From Chryseobacterium sp. PMSZPI (GTDB lineage: Bacteria > Bacteroidota > Bacteroidia > Flavobacteriales > Weeksellaceae), in NCBI RefSeq assembly GCF_002835665.1, contig NZ_PIZV01000004.1:1-64000 (forward strand): a stretch of DNA of 64,000 bases, given 5' to 3'. Positions 15,020 through 24,397 of this stretch are shown here, piece after piece (position 1 is the stretch's first letter; each line of letters starts with the position of its first letter). Below the pieces are notes generated by a model that saw only the letters and a list, made by a program, of their open reading frames with translations, made no database searches and was not told the origin of the DNA. Both the position numbers and the translations under genes were made by a program.

Positions 15020-17616
15020 AAAGGATATCCGAACGCGATATTTACAGTAGGTTTAAAAGGTTGGAAATCTTTGAATCTCCATCGATCTCCTTCAGGTCTG
15101 TTAGGGTCATAAATTTTATAAGCAAGATCCAGTCTGAAAGTAATATAAGCAACATTTACCCTCAATCCAAATCCACTACCAATACCCATCTGTCCTAAGA
15201 ATTTGCCAAATTTAAATTGATCATCATGAGCATCTTCATGATTACGAAGACTCCATATGTTCCCCATATCCGTAAATATAGCTCCTTCATACATGCTATT
15301 AAACGGAATTCTATATTCAATGTTGGTCGTAAGCTTTACATCATTCGTCATGTAAGCACGTATTCTTTCATCTACCTGAGAGGCAGCAGGGCCTAATCCA
15401 CCGAATGCTACCCAAGCTCTGATATCGTTAGAACCTCCATTGAAGTAGGATTTAATAATAGGCATATCTCTGGAATTTCCATAAGGTACCCCTACGCCAA
15501 TAAACTGACGAAGAACTAAAGTCTGGTTGCCGTTGAATTTAAAGTACTTTCTTGCATCAACATCAAATTTTATAAATTGTGCATAAGGAATTCCAAAAAT
15601 GGTCTTTTGCGGTCCTGAAACAATCCCTCCATCATTACTTTTTTTATTGAATAAACTTAAGATATTACCTCCAAGTTCTACTTTTCCGTTAAAGTAAAAG
15701 GCATTTGGATAATCTTTTTTACCAATTTCACTATATACAAAATTGTAGATCATCGAAGAGATAAGAACATCTTCCGTCTGTCTTTCCTTATTAATAAGAC
15801 TCCCTCTGAATGTAGTTAAAAGATCATTGCCTTGTTGATTAAGCTGCTGTTGATAGTCTGCGTCTTCCAGAATATCCTGAGAAACTGTATCTAGACTAAT
15901 TTGTCCGTTTGCAAAAGCAGTTCCAATTTTAGGTCTATAGGCAAAATAATCTGCTAACATGGCATCTTTTATAACCCTGTCATTCACAAAATAATCATAG
16001 TAGGCATTTTTATTCTTGGTCAAACTGATTTGCGTGTTGAATAGCGTTAGCTTGTGATAAACCTGATCATTAACATTAAACTGATAATTCAATCCGGTAT
16101 TAAAATTGACCCTTCCGAGACCGATATTAGTCTGAATAGATGAACCTAGCAAAATGGATGAAGTAGGAGTATATCTTTTAGGAATAAATCGATAATAATT
16201 GAAAGGTAACAACAGTCTCGGAAAGGCAAGTGATACCTGAGCCGATATCTCATATGCCAAAGCCCTTTTACTAAGGTCCTCTGTACTTTTGATGGATCCA
16301 AATGTTCCTGAAAGACTGGTAGACAGGTTTTCAGCTCCTTTAAAAACATTTCTTGTCGTAAGGTCTACAGAAGGAGAGATCCCCAGATTGAGTACCTGAG
16401 AATAATTACCGTCCAAACCAACTTTAAGCTCATATTTTGGCAAAGGCTTTAGTACATATAAAACATCTACAATACTGTCATTGGGTGCAGACATTCCTCC
16501 TTGTCTTAAGGAATCCCTTGCCTTTACAATACTGAAATTGTTCATCGCCAAAATATTTCTTTTGGTTACATCCAGTTTTTTTTGATCAAAAGTCTGTTTG
16601 CTATCTGCAATAATGGTTCGCCATAATGATGATATTTTATAATTTTTATTCATCGTATGGAACCTGATTCTTCTTAAACTATCTTTAGTGGTGTGTTTAG
16701 GATAATCACCTGGTTCATCCACAATGGCAACGTCGATATTTCCAAAAGTTGAAACCTTGTAAGGGGTATCCAAAGAATCCTTATGAATCTCTAGGGTAAG
16801 AGGGACATTTTTTTTGCTTTTAAGAGAGTCAGCCACAAAATATACCTCGTCATTGAGATTGTTGAATTTATAATATCCGAACTCTCTCATAAGTTCTGTA
16901 ATTCTCGAAACCTCTTTTTCAAGAACCGTTTGGTCGAGAACCTGTTTGGACTTTACTAAAGTTTTATCAAGATTGGATGTATAATAGCCTTTAATTCCAA
17001 GATCAGGAATATTGTAATAATAATCTTTGATAATGGTAGGCTCGTTATGTTTAATGAAATAATTGACAGCTGCTTTTTTAGAAGAAGAATCCAGGTTGTG
17101 CTTGTAACTTACTTCCGGGTCCCAATATCCTCTGTAGATAAGCCTTTTCTTGATAGATTCGGCACTTTTTTCACTTCTGGTCTGATCCAGTATAACCGGC
17201 GGAGTTCCCCAATTGTGTAGAATACGGTCGAAAAGAAGGCTTTTTCCTACACTGCTCTTCATATTATATTTAAGAAATAAAGAATCCCTTAGTTTCTGAT
17301 TTCTCATCTCTCCGGGATACGTCATATACTCATTGAGGATGGTATCGTATTTCGGATTGGCCATATTATAAAATAACAAGCCTAATGGCATGAAAAGAAG
17401 TTGCTTCTTATTAGGCTTTTGCTGAACATAATCTTTTAGTTCTTCATCGAAAAATTCTCTCTTATCTTCGAATTCGAAATTGTTCTTTGTAAGCAGATAT
17501 TCGCCATTCGGAACTTTTTTTGTTGTACTACAAGCATAAAGGAGGCCAACAAATGTTGCAAATGAGATAATTTTATAATATTTTTGAGGAGAATTCTTAT
17601 AATGCTTACAGCTCAT
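15016..17616 (-). CDS. tamL: TamL, BamA/TamA-like outer-membrane lipoprotein
   Basis: An 866-residue outer-membrane protein of the Omp85 superfamily, with a lipoprotein signal as in Bacteroidota TamL: GLLYACSTTKKVPNG, lipid cysteine about 29. POTRA-like repeats occupy about residues 40-390 (for example IKKRLIYRGYWDPEVSY). The 16-strand barrel follows to the C-terminus, with the conserved strand-16/L6 region GGSNDIRAWVAFGGLGP and a final aromatic residue (AFGYPF). It is expected to insert or fold outer-membrane or surface proteins together with a TamB-like partner, which is not in this window. Its 5' end overlaps the divergent RNA methyltransferase gene by 15 bases, and its stop overlaps the convergent SanA-like gene by 4 bases. 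Confidence 0.9.
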   Translation of the reverse strand: MSCKHYKNSPQKYYKIISFATFVGLLYACSTTKKVPNGEYLLTKNNFEFEDKREFFDEELKDYVQQKPNKKQLLFMPLGLLFYNMANPKYDTILNEYMTYPGEMRNQKLRDSLFLKYNMKSSVGKSLLFDRILHNWGTPPVILDQTRSEKSAESIKKRLIYRGYWDPEVSYKHNLDSSSKKAAVNYFIKHNEPTIIKDYYYNIPDLGIKGYYTSNLDKTLVKSKQVLDQTVLEKEVSRITELMREFGYYKFNNLNDEVYFVADSLKSKKNVPLTLEIHKDSLDTPYKVSTFGNIDVAIVDEPGDYPKHTTKDSLRRIRFHTMNKNYKISSLWRTIIADSKQTFDQKKLDVTKRNILAMNNFSIVKARDSLRQGGMSAPNDSIVDVLYVLKPLPKYELKVGLDGNYSQVLNLGISPSVDLTTRNVFKGAENLSTSLSGTFGSIKSTEDLSKRALAYEISAQVSLAFPRLLLPFNYYRFIPKRYTPTSSILLGSSIQTNIGLGRVNFNTGLNYQFNVNDQVYHKLTLFNTQISLTKNKNAYYDYFVNDRVIKDAMLADYFAYRPKIGTAFANGQISLDTVSQDILEDADYQQQLNQQGNDLLTTFRGSLINKERQTEDVLISSMIYNFVYSEIGKKDYPNAFYFNGKVELGGNILSLFNKKSNDGGIVSGPQKTIFGIPYAQFIKFDVDARKYFKFNGNQTLVLRQFIGVGVPYGNSRDMPIIKSYFNGGSNDIRAWVAFGGLGPAASQVDERIRAYMTNDVKLTTNIEYRIPFNSMYEGAIFTDMGNIWSLRNHEDAHDDQFKFGKFLGQMGIGSGFGLRVNVAYITFRLDLAYKIYDPNRPEGDRWRFKDFQPFKPTVNIAFGYPF

Positions 17617-18327
17617 ACAATAAAAGTTTTACAATCTTTAGATAAAAAGAAGTTCAGACAAAAATACAATTTGTTTTTGGTTGAAGGTAATAAAATCATT
17701 TGTGAACTTTTTAATTCTAACTTTAAAGTTAAAGAAATATTATCAACCGATCCACAAAAATTGGACCGTACTGATACCCCAATTACTCATATCTCTGAGA
17801 ATGAGTTAAAAAAAATTAGTTTCCTTAAAACCCCAAAAGATTCTATGGCAGTATGTTATTTGGCCGAGGAAGAAAAAATGGAGGATAAAGAAATTCAATT
17901 GGTTTTGGATGGAATCCAGGATCCCGGGAACTTAGGTACAATTATCCGATTAGCAGATTGGTTTGGAATTGAACAAATCATCTGTAGTGAAGACACTGTG
18001 GATTTTTATAATCCAAAAGTAATACAGGCTACTATGGGATCTTTTACAAGAGTGAATCTTGTTTATACAGATCTTGTTGAATATCTTTCTGCAACGGAGA
18101 ATGTGAATATCGGAACGGATATGGAAGGAGAGAATATTTATACTTTTGAAAAGCCCGGAAAAATCAATCTTATTTTAGGTAACGAAGGAAATGGCATGAG
18201 ACCGGAAACAGAAAAGCTTCTTCAAAAATCAATTAGTATTCCAAGATTCGGAAAATCTCAGTCGACAGAAAGTTTAAATGTTTCAATGGCGGCGGGAATT
18301 ATTTTAGGGCAATTATTTTCGAAATAG
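17602..18327 (+). CDS. TrmH/SpoU-family RNA methyltransferase
   Basis: A 241-residue SPOUT 2'-O-ribose methyltransferase using S-adenosylmethionine. There is a short substrate-binding N-terminal domain (KKKFRQKYNLFLVEGNK, which starts the family). The catalytic knot domain shows the three motifs: LDGIQDPGNLGTIIR (about 110), LILGNEGNGMR (about 190) and IPRFGKSQSTESLNVSMAAGI (about 210). It probably modifies rRNA or tRNA; the exact base cannot be told. I took the ATG at 17602 over an in-frame TTG at 17584, because the upstream AGGAGA would then act as a ribosome-binding site and the family starts at this point. Its first 15 bases overlap the divergent tamL start. Confidence 0.9.
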   Translation: MLTAHTIKVLQSLDKKKFRQKYNLFLVEGNKIICELFNSNFKVKEILSTDPQKLDRTDTPITHISENELKKISFLKTPKDSMAVCYLAEEEKMEDKEIQLVLDGIQDPGNLGTIIRLADWFGIEQIICSEDTVDFYNPKVIQATMGSFTRVNLVYTDLVEYLSATENVNIGTDMEGENIYTFEKPGKINLILGNEGNGMRPETEKLLQKSISIPRFGKSQSTESLNVSMAAGIILGQLFSK

Positions 18328-18341
18328 GGAATAGAGTTAGA

Positions 18342-18395
18342 AATTAGGGCTTAGGGAATAGAATATCACTATTTCCTAAATCCTAAGCCCTAATT
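18342..18395. terminator. Bidirectional long-stem hairpin
   Basis: A 14-bp perfect stem, AATTAGGGCTTAGG (18342-18355) paired with CCTAAGCCCTAATT (18382-18395). It sits exactly between two convergent genes. There is no long T run, so it may act by structure or be a repeat; similar purine-rich inverted repeats recur at 55337-55407. Confidence 0.6.
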
Positions 18396-18397
18396 CC

Positions 18398-18895
18398 TTA
18401 TATCAGCTGTTCCATACTGGAAACGCTTTTATTTTTCTGGTATACTTCCATTTTTTTTCGGACATATTTCAGTGCGATAGGAGCCAGGTATACTAAAGCG
18501 GCCCCAATTAATTTTTTCTTCCAGTTAGAGCTTTTCATATTTTTTTTGGCATAGTTTCCTACCAACGCTGTTACCCCCAGTTTAATTAGGCTGTCGGTAA
18601 CATTTCCTTTGAAGGCAGTGCTTGCAAGTCCCACTGCTGTATTTTTATTAATAAGCAGGTCTTTTACTTCTGAAGTAAGCTGTTTAGCAATGACATCTTT
18701 TCTAAGTACCACTTTTTCGTCACCGTCTTCATCTATTTTTTCCTGAAGGTACTGATCTGATAAACCATTAGTAAATGCGCTTAAACTTTCTTTTGTATTT
18801 TTGAAGGTAAGAAGGTTTTCCAAATCACTGATCTCATCTTTCAGTAATTTTTTCTTTCTTCTTAATTCTTCTATGCTTTCGTACTTTCTGCTCAT
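18398..18895 (-). CDS. Hypothetical protein with coiled-coil start and hydrophobic C-terminal part
   Basis: A 165-residue protein of unknown function. The N-terminus is a charged coiled coil (SIEELRRKKKLLKDEISDLENLL). The middle region is rich in lysine and valine. The C-terminal part has a moderately hydrophobic stretch (LIGAALVYLAPIALKYV), so it may associate with the membrane. It starts 3 bases after the holin-like gene 18899-19207 on the same strand and is certainly cotranscribed with it. A role in envelope stress is suggested only by that neighbour and by the YtxH gene beyond. Confidence 0.7.
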   Translation of the reverse strand: MSRKYESIEELRRKKKLLKDEISDLENLLTFKNTKESLSAFTNGLSDQYLQEKIDEDGDEKVVLRKDVIAKQLTSEVKDLLINKNTAVGLASTAFKGNVTDSLIKLGVTALVGNYAKKNMKSSNWKKKLIGAALVYLAPIALKYVRKKMEVYQKNKSVSSMEQLI

Positions 18896-18898
18896 TGT

Positions 18899-19207
18899 TT
18901 AATGATTTAAAAATTTAATAACCTGGTCTGCAACAGTATTGACAATCTTATTTTTGAAGGCAATGACAAAAGCCATTACTAAAGCATAAAATGCAGCAAC
19001 AATCAAGAACCCGTAAGAATAATTATCCAACGCTTTACCAATAAGAAAAGCAATTCCAAAATTGAACAGGATAATAAAAAAAGCAAAAGCAACAAGCAGT
19101 ACTACAAAGTAGGTGATGAGCCCGGCAGAAAGAGACGACTTTTCAGTAGCTTCAATTTTCAGAAGATCTATTCTCTTCGAGGCATATTCTTTAATAGTTT
19201 CTATCAT
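18899..19207 (-). CDS. Phage-holin/YqjE-like membrane protein
   Basis: A 102-residue protein with two membrane segments (about residues 28-50 and 58-85), preceded by an amphipathic, charged start (IKEYASKRIDLLKIEATEKSS). This layout matches the DUF1469 / holin-X type of small envelope proteins, to which YqjE belongs. YqjE is found with YqjD/ElaB-like proteins in stress operons. Despite the name there is no phage context. It is followed by the coiled-coil gene with a 3-base gap. A hairpin between this gene and the YtxH gene suggests a separate promoter. Confidence 0.75.
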   Translation of the reverse strand: MIETIKEYASKRIDLLKIEATEKSSLSAGLITYFVVLLVAFAFFIILFNFGIAFLIGKALDNYSYGFLIVAAFYALVMAFVIAFKNKIVNTVADQVIKFLNH

Positions 19208-19231
19208 TGTTTTTTTTTAAAGTTACAAAAA

Positions 19232-19257
19232 AAGGAACTTTCGTACAAAAGTTCCTT
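19232..19257 (-). terminator. Hairpin terminator after the YtxH gene
   Basis: The 9-bp stem AAGGAACTT / AAGTTCCTT around TCGTACAA is followed on the minus strand by CTTTTTTTGTAAC. It lies between the YtxH-like gene and the holin-like gene. Confidence 0.75.
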
Positions 19258-19287
19258 CTTGTAATTTACTTAAAAAAGATAAATTAC

Positions 19288-19638
19288 TTATTTTTTTAGA
19301 TCGTTCAATTCCGCCTCTACATCTTTTACTACATCTGCAGTTTTAGAAACAATCTGATCTTTGTATTTATCATATCCGTCTTTCACAGTATGTGCTACAT
19401 TGTTTGCTGTTTCTTTAAAGGTTGAAGAAATATTGCCGTATTGGTCTTTCACTTTTTCAGAAACCTCTCCGTATTTGTTTTTTGCCTGATCTTTAAGATC
19501 GTTAGCTTTTGTTTTGATTTTTTTTCTGGTTTCTTTACCTTCTTCCGGTGCATAAAGCATTCCTAAGATTACACCTGCTGCAGCACCTGCAAGAAGTCCT
19601 GCCAATATACCTGCTGTATTTTTTCCTTTTCTAGACAT
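19288..19638 (-). CDS. YtxH-domain protein
   Basis: A 116-residue protein of the YtxH family. It has a glycine- and alanine-rich membrane segment (AGILAGLLAGAAAGVILGMLYAP, about residues 9-31), then the signature PEEGKETRKK, then a long charged helix (LKDQAKNKYGEVSEKVKDQ) of the apolipophorin/LEA type. Related proteins are induced by stress in many bacteria, but the mechanism is unknown. It appears to be a single gene closed by its own hairpin. The two membrane-protein genes downstream may belong to the same physiological response. Confidence 0.85.
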   Translation of the reverse strand: MSRKGKNTAGILAGLLAGAAAGVILGMLYAPEEGKETRKKIKTKANDLKDQAKNKYGEVSEKVKDQYGNISSTFKETANNVAHTVKDGYDKYKDQIVSKTADVVKDVEAELNDLKK

Positions 19639-19734
19639 TTTAAGTTTTTTAATAATTAATAATAGATTAGTTTTTTATAGTAATAAAACTTACAATTTGT
19701 ATACCAAAAGGGGCTTTAAGCCTATTAAAAATTG

Positions 19735-20409
19735 TTAAATCTTTTGAATATAAGACAGGATAAGTTCTATTGTTTGTTCTTTGGTTAAATTGGAGTTATC
19801 GATGACGATGGCATCTTCAGCCTGCTTTAAAGGGGCTATTTCACGCTCACTGTCAATCTTATCTCTTTCGATCAGATTTTGTTTTACATGTTCTTTATCA
19901 GCTTCAATTCCCAGGCCTTTTAGCTCAAGGTATCTTCTATTGGTTCTCTCATCAATACTGGCAGTAAGGAAGAATTTATAGTCTGCATTTGGCAGAACTA
20001 CTGTCCCTATGTCACGTCCATCCATAATCACGCCTCCTTTTTCTGCCAAAGAACGTTGAGATTGTAATAAGAAATCTCTTACTTCTTTTTGCTTGGCTAC
20101 AAGACTTACATTGTCGGAGACTATATTGGTGCGGATTTCTTTAGAAATATCGGTATTATTAAGATAAAGAACAAGTATTCCGTTATTATTTTTAAATTCA
20201 AGATTGATCTGGTGTAATGAAGTAAATAAGGACTTCAGGTCAATATTACCATTTTCATCCAGGCAATGCTGTAATGCATACCAGGTAACTCCTCTGTAAA
20301 GAGCTCCTGTATCCATATGAATAAGTTCTAAAGTGTCGGCAATGATTTTAGAAATAGAACTTTTTCCGGTAGACGAGTACCCATCGATAGCTATTACAGG
20401 TTTTTTCAT
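19735..20409 (-). CDS. cmk: Cytidylate kinase
   Basis: Phosphorylates CMP and dCMP with ATP in pyrimidine nucleotide recycling. The 224 residues are the normal length. The P-loop is IAIDGYSSTGKSS near the N-terminus. MDTGALYRG binds the nucleotide, MDGRDIGTVVLP carries the CMP-binding aspartate and arginine, and ASIDERTNRRYLEL forms the lid. It follows porQ on the same strand with a 63-base gap, a neighbourhood I recall as common in Flavobacteriia. Confidence 0.95.
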   Translation of the reverse strand: MKKPVIAIDGYSSTGKSSISKIIADTLELIHMDTGALYRGVTWYALQHCLDENGNIDLKSLFTSLHQINLEFKNNNGILVLYLNNTDISKEIRTNIVSDNVSLVAKQKEVRDFLLQSQRSLAEKGGVIMDGRDIGTVVLPNADYKFFLTASIDERTNRRYLELKGLGIEADKEHVKQNLIERDKIDSEREIAPLKQAEDAIVIDNSNLTKEQTIELILSYIQKI

Positions 20410-20472
20410 ACTGCAAATGTCAAGATTTTTTCTTAAAAATCAAGACTATTTAAGAAAATTTAAGGAGATGAT

Positions 20473-21465
20473 TTATTCTCCTGCGTGGCTGGAAAGGTCC
20501 ATGGAGACTCCTATCTGATTGACATTCGATGAGTTGTGATACCTTATATGAGCGTAATCAATACGGAATCTTGAAACTTTAATTCCAAATCCTGCAGAGA
20601 GTCCGGAGAAGTTTCTTTGATCTGCTACGGCAAGTTCATTTCCTCTTTTTACGTTATATCCCAGTCTGATATTGAAATTCTTTTCAGGGAACAATTCTGC
20701 ACCTAAAGAGAAGTGGTCTGCAATTTTTCTGCCGGCATTTACTTTTTGTCCGTCAATATTATATTCTGAAGAAATATCAAATTTTTGGAGATCATGCGCT
20801 GTAATAGTGATGGCAAGAGGGAAGTTTTTTAAAGTTTTGGTAAAGCCCAAATCAATTCTGAAAGGAAGGTTTTCTCGTACTCCGTTAAAAGATTTCAATT
20901 GGAATCCGAAATTTCGTAATACAAGAGAAAGTACTTCTTTGTTCTTTTTGTTATGATATGTGATTCCTGCTGTTCCCGAGATGGCAGAAGAAGTGTAATT
21001 ATCAATTTTTGAAGTAATGAAATTAAGCCCTCCACCAATGGTCCAGTCTTCTTCAAACTGGTAAGCATATCCTGCACCTATAGCAATATCTGAAGCTTTG
21101 AATTCTCCATTTTCGAAACCACTCTCATCTGTTCTTGGAATACTTCCATAGTTCATATATCTGGCGTTGATGGTTGCCATATGGCCATTTTCAAAATCTT
21201 TGGCATACGCAATAGTACCATACTTAGAATCGGCAAGATAGGCTGTCGCATTTACTGATAGCTGTTTATCAGAGTCTTTATTCAATAAGGAAGGGTTTGC
21301 AATCGCAAAGGAAACATCATAATCTCTTATAGAAATTGCATCACCACCCAGAGCAGCTTGTCTTGCAGATACAGGTACATTTAAGAACGGATAAACATTT
21401 GTTCCTGTTTGCGCATAAGAAACAATTCCTGATAGAAATAATGAAAAAATGATAATTTTCTTCAA
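20473..21465 (-). CDS. porQ: Type IX secretion system protein PorQ
   Basis: A 330-residue outer-membrane protein of the PorQ/PorV-like (FadL-type) group. It has a signal peptide (residues 1-18, ending SYA), then the family start GTNVYPFLNVPVSARQAALGG, and a series of amphipathic beta strands. PorQ belongs to the type IX machinery and is reported to help attach cargo at the surface. It is consistent with the secreted proteins in this window, such as that at 1281-2096. The gene precedes cmk on the minus strand and is divergent from pyrH. Confidence 0.88.
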   Translation of the reverse strand: MKKIIIFSLFLSGIVSYAQTGTNVYPFLNVPVSARQAALGGDAISIRDYDVSFAIANPSLLNKDSDKQLSVNATAYLADSKYGTIAYAKDFENGHMATINARYMNYGSIPRTDESGFENGEFKASDIAIGAGYAYQFEEDWTIGGGLNFITSKIDNYTSSAISGTAGITYHNKKNKEVLSLVLRNFGFQLKSFNGVRENLPFRIDLGFTKTLKNFPLAITITAHDLQKFDISSEYNIDGQKVNAGRKIADHFSLGAELFPEKNFNIRLGYNVKRGNELAVADQRNFSGLSAGFGIKVSRFRIDYAHIRYHNSSNVNQIGVSMDLSSHAGE

Positions 21466-21570
21466 TTCAATTTATAATTAATGCAAAAATAATCCTTTTT
21501 CGTACTTTTCAAAATATTTCTGACATTATTTCTAATTAAATATTTTTCTTTTATCAATATTTTTAATGAT

Positions 21571-21578
21571 TATATTTG
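21571..21578 (+). promoter_or_regulatory. -7 promoter element of pyrH (TATATTTG)
   Basis: TATATTTG matches the Bacteroidota consensus TAnnTTTG exactly and lies 53 bases upstream of the pyrH start codon. The -33 TTG box is not clear. Confidence 0.6.
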
Positions 21579-21628
21579 CAAAATCAAATTTGAGAGAATC
21601 AACTCTATTAAAAAGTTATTAAAAATAA

Positions 21629-22339
<711 letters not shown>

Positions 22340-22433
22340 ATACTGGACGATAAAATAGACAATATTATCTGTCATTTATCAATCATCATTTATCATTAAA
22401 TTAATGTGTAATTTATCAAACTATACTATAATA

Positions 22434-22988
22434 ATGGAAGAATTAGATCTAATATTAGAATCTGTAAAACAGGACATGGACGCTGCGGTAAAACACCTTG
22501 ACCACGCATTTCAAAGAATCAGAGCAGGACGTGCTTCTACAGCAATGGTTCAGGATGTAATGGTTGAATATTATGGAGCTATGACTCCCATCAATCAGGT
22601 TGCCAATGTTTCTGTACCGGATGCAATGACCATCTCTATTCAACCTTGGGACAGAACAGCTATCAATGCTATTGAAAAAGCGATCATCAACTCAAATTTA
22701 GGTTTTGCACCTTCTAACAACGGAGAAAACATTATCCTTAATGTACCACCTTTAACAGAAGAGAGAAGAAGAGAGCTGGCAAAACAAGCTAAAGGAGAAG
22801 CTGAGCAGACAAAAATCGTGGTTAGAAACGCAAGACAGGATGGTTTAAAAGAACTTAAAAAGCTTGAAGGTGTTTCTGAGGATATTGTAAAAGGTGTGGA
22901 AGAAGAAATCCAGACGTATACAGATAAATATGTTAAGCTTTGCGATGAGCATCTTAAAACAAAAGAAGCTGAAATTATGAAAGTATAA
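22434..22988 (+). CDS. frr: Ribosome-recycling factor
   Basis: Splits the post-termination ribosome together with EF-G. From the ATG at 22434 the protein has 184 residues, the usual length. An in-frame ATG ten codons upstream (22404) would add an unconserved segment, so I do not use it. Typical signatures are LDHAFQRIRAGRAS near the N-terminus, and LTEERRRELAKQAKGEAEQ with VRNARQDGLKELKK in the helical domain. It is cotranscribed with pyrH and followed by a strong terminator. Confidence 0.97.
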   Translation: MEELDLILESVKQDMDAAVKHLDHAFQRIRAGRASTAMVQDVMVEYYGAMTPINQVANVSVPDAMTISIQPWDRTAINAIEKAIINSNLGFAPSNNGENIILNVPPLTEERRRELAKQAKGEAEQTKIVVRNARQDGLKELKKLEGVSEDIVKGVEEEIQTYTDKYVKLCDEHLKTKEAEIMKV

Positions 22989-23014
22989 TTTTCAGTTTTT
23001 GAAAAAATACTAAA

Positions 23015-23044
23015 GAGAGGTTTCCCGAAAGGAAACCTCTTTTC
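23015..23044 (+). terminator. Rho-independent terminator after frr
   Basis: The stem AGAGGTTTCC / GGAAACCTCT with the loop CGAAA is followed by TTTTCTTTTT. Confidence 0.9.
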
Positions 23045-23219
23045 TTTTTAATATCCTGATCCACTTATCAATACATTTTATTGCTGTGCTAAGCATTGAT
23101 GTTTTTTTAATAATAAAATAATTGCTGCAATATAATAATACAATTTAACGTTGATTATTCATATCTATACAACTATTTCTGTAAAATTTTATTAAAACAG
23201 GAAATTAAACATTAAAGTG

Positions 23220-24275
23220 ATGGCAAAGATTATTGGTGTGGGAAACTATATTCCATCTGAAACGGTAACTAATTTATTTTTTGATAAACATGTTTTTCTA
23301 AATGAAGAAGGAATGTTATTAAAGGAGAATAATGCATGCATTACAGATAAATTGAAAAAAATTACCGGCATTGAAGAAAGAAGATATGCACATAGCACAC
23401 AGGTTACTTCAGATTTGGGGTTTTTAGCAGCTCAGGCGGCAATAGAAAATTCAGGAATAGATCCTGAGACTTTGGATTATATCATATTTGCCCATAATTT
23501 TGGGGATGTCCGTTTTGGAACTATTCAGTCTGATATGGTACCTAGTCTTGCTGCGAGGGTTAAACATTTATTAAAAATAAGAAATAACTTTTGTGTTGCC
23601 TATGATGTATTATACGGGTGTCCGGGTTGGATTGAAGGAGTTATACAAGCCAATGCCTTTATTAAATCCGGAATTGCGAAACGTTGTCTGGTGATTGGTG
23701 CTGAAACACTTTCCCGTGTTGTGGATATTCATGACAGAGACAGTATGATTTATGCTGATGGAGCAGGGGCTGCTGTGTTGGAAGTTAGTAACGAAGGATT
23801 AGGAATTCAGTCTCATTTATCAGCTTCATATACATTGAATGAGAAAGACTATTTGTATTTTGGGAAGTCATATAATAATGAAAAATGCCCCGATACAAGG
23901 TATATTAAGATGGATGGGAGAAAAATATATGAATTTGCCCTCCTGAACGTTCCTGCAGCAATGAAAAAATGTTTGGATGATAGTGGCTATGGTATCGAGC
24001 AAATTAACAAAATTATTATCCACCAGGCTAATGAAAAGATGGATGAAGCGATTATCAACAGACTTTATCAATTATACGGTGCCCCGGTTCCGGAGAATAT
24101 AATGCCTATGGTTATTCATAAATTAGGTAACAGTAGTGTGGCAACAATTCCATCGTTACTGGCTATGATTTTAAAAGGGGAGCTAGAAAATCATGAGATT
24201 AAAGAGGGAGATGTTGTCTTATTTGCTTCTGTAGGAGCCGGAATGAATATCAATGCGTTTGTTTATCAATTTTAA
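23220..24275 (+). CDS. 3-oxoacyl-ACP synthase III (KAS III/FabH-like)
   Basis: A 351-residue condensing enzyme of the thiolase superfamily, which starts acyl chains from an acyl-CoA and malonyl-ACP. The catalytic triad is present: cysteine 134 in VLYGCPGW, histidine in IIIHQANEKM (about 260) and asparagine in KLGNSSVATIP (about 290). A 30-residue insertion after residue 18 (FDKHVFLNEEGML) marks it as one of the divergent stand-alone KAS III proteins of Flavobacteriia rather than the housekeeping FabH. A GTG directly before the ATG could extend the protein by one residue. No acyl carrier protein or other lipid gene is adjacent, so substrate and product are unknown. Confidence 0.9.
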   Translation: MAKIIGVGNYIPSETVTNLFFDKHVFLNEEGMLLKENNACITDKLKKITGIEERRYAHSTQVTSDLGFLAAQAAIENSGIDPETLDYIIFAHNFGDVRFGTIQSDMVPSLAARVKHLLKIRNNFCVAYDVLYGCPGWIEGVIQANAFIKSGIAKRCLVIGAETLSRVVDIHDRDSMIYADGAGAAVLEVSNEGLGIQSHLSASYTLNEKDYLYFGKSYNNEKCPDTRYIKMDGRKIYEFALLNVPAAMKKCLDDSGYGIEQINKIIIHQANEKMDEAIINRLYQLYGAPVPENIMPMVIHKLGNSSVATIPSLLAMILKGELENHEIKEGDVVLFASVGAGMNINAFVYQF

Positions 24276-24303
24276 AACATTGTTTATACAATATAATTTT
24301 AAA

Positions 24304-24343
24304 AGAGGTTGTCTCCAAAAGTTTAATAATTGACTACGTCGAA
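24304..24343 (+). repeat. Partial copy of the 26.5-kb repeat element
   Basis: AGAGGTTGTCTCCAAAAGT (24304-24322) resembles the terminal sequence AGAGGCTGTCTAAAAAGT of the element at 26513-26735. ATTGACTACGTCGAA (24329-24343) is identical to 26561-26575 and in the same order and orientation. The phosphotransferase gene lies between the two copies. Confidence 0.65.
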
Positions 24344-24397
24344 ATGCCCCATCGGCTGACGATTGATATTCAGGATAGGGGGGCTTACAAGCACTAC

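Noticed and set aside
18899-19207. Phage holin and thus a prophage remnant
   Set aside because: No other phage genes; the layout fits YqjE-type stress proteins next to YtxH.
22404-22433. Earlier start of ribosome-recycling factor
   Set aside because: It would add ten unconserved residues; the start at 22434 gives the standard 184 residues.
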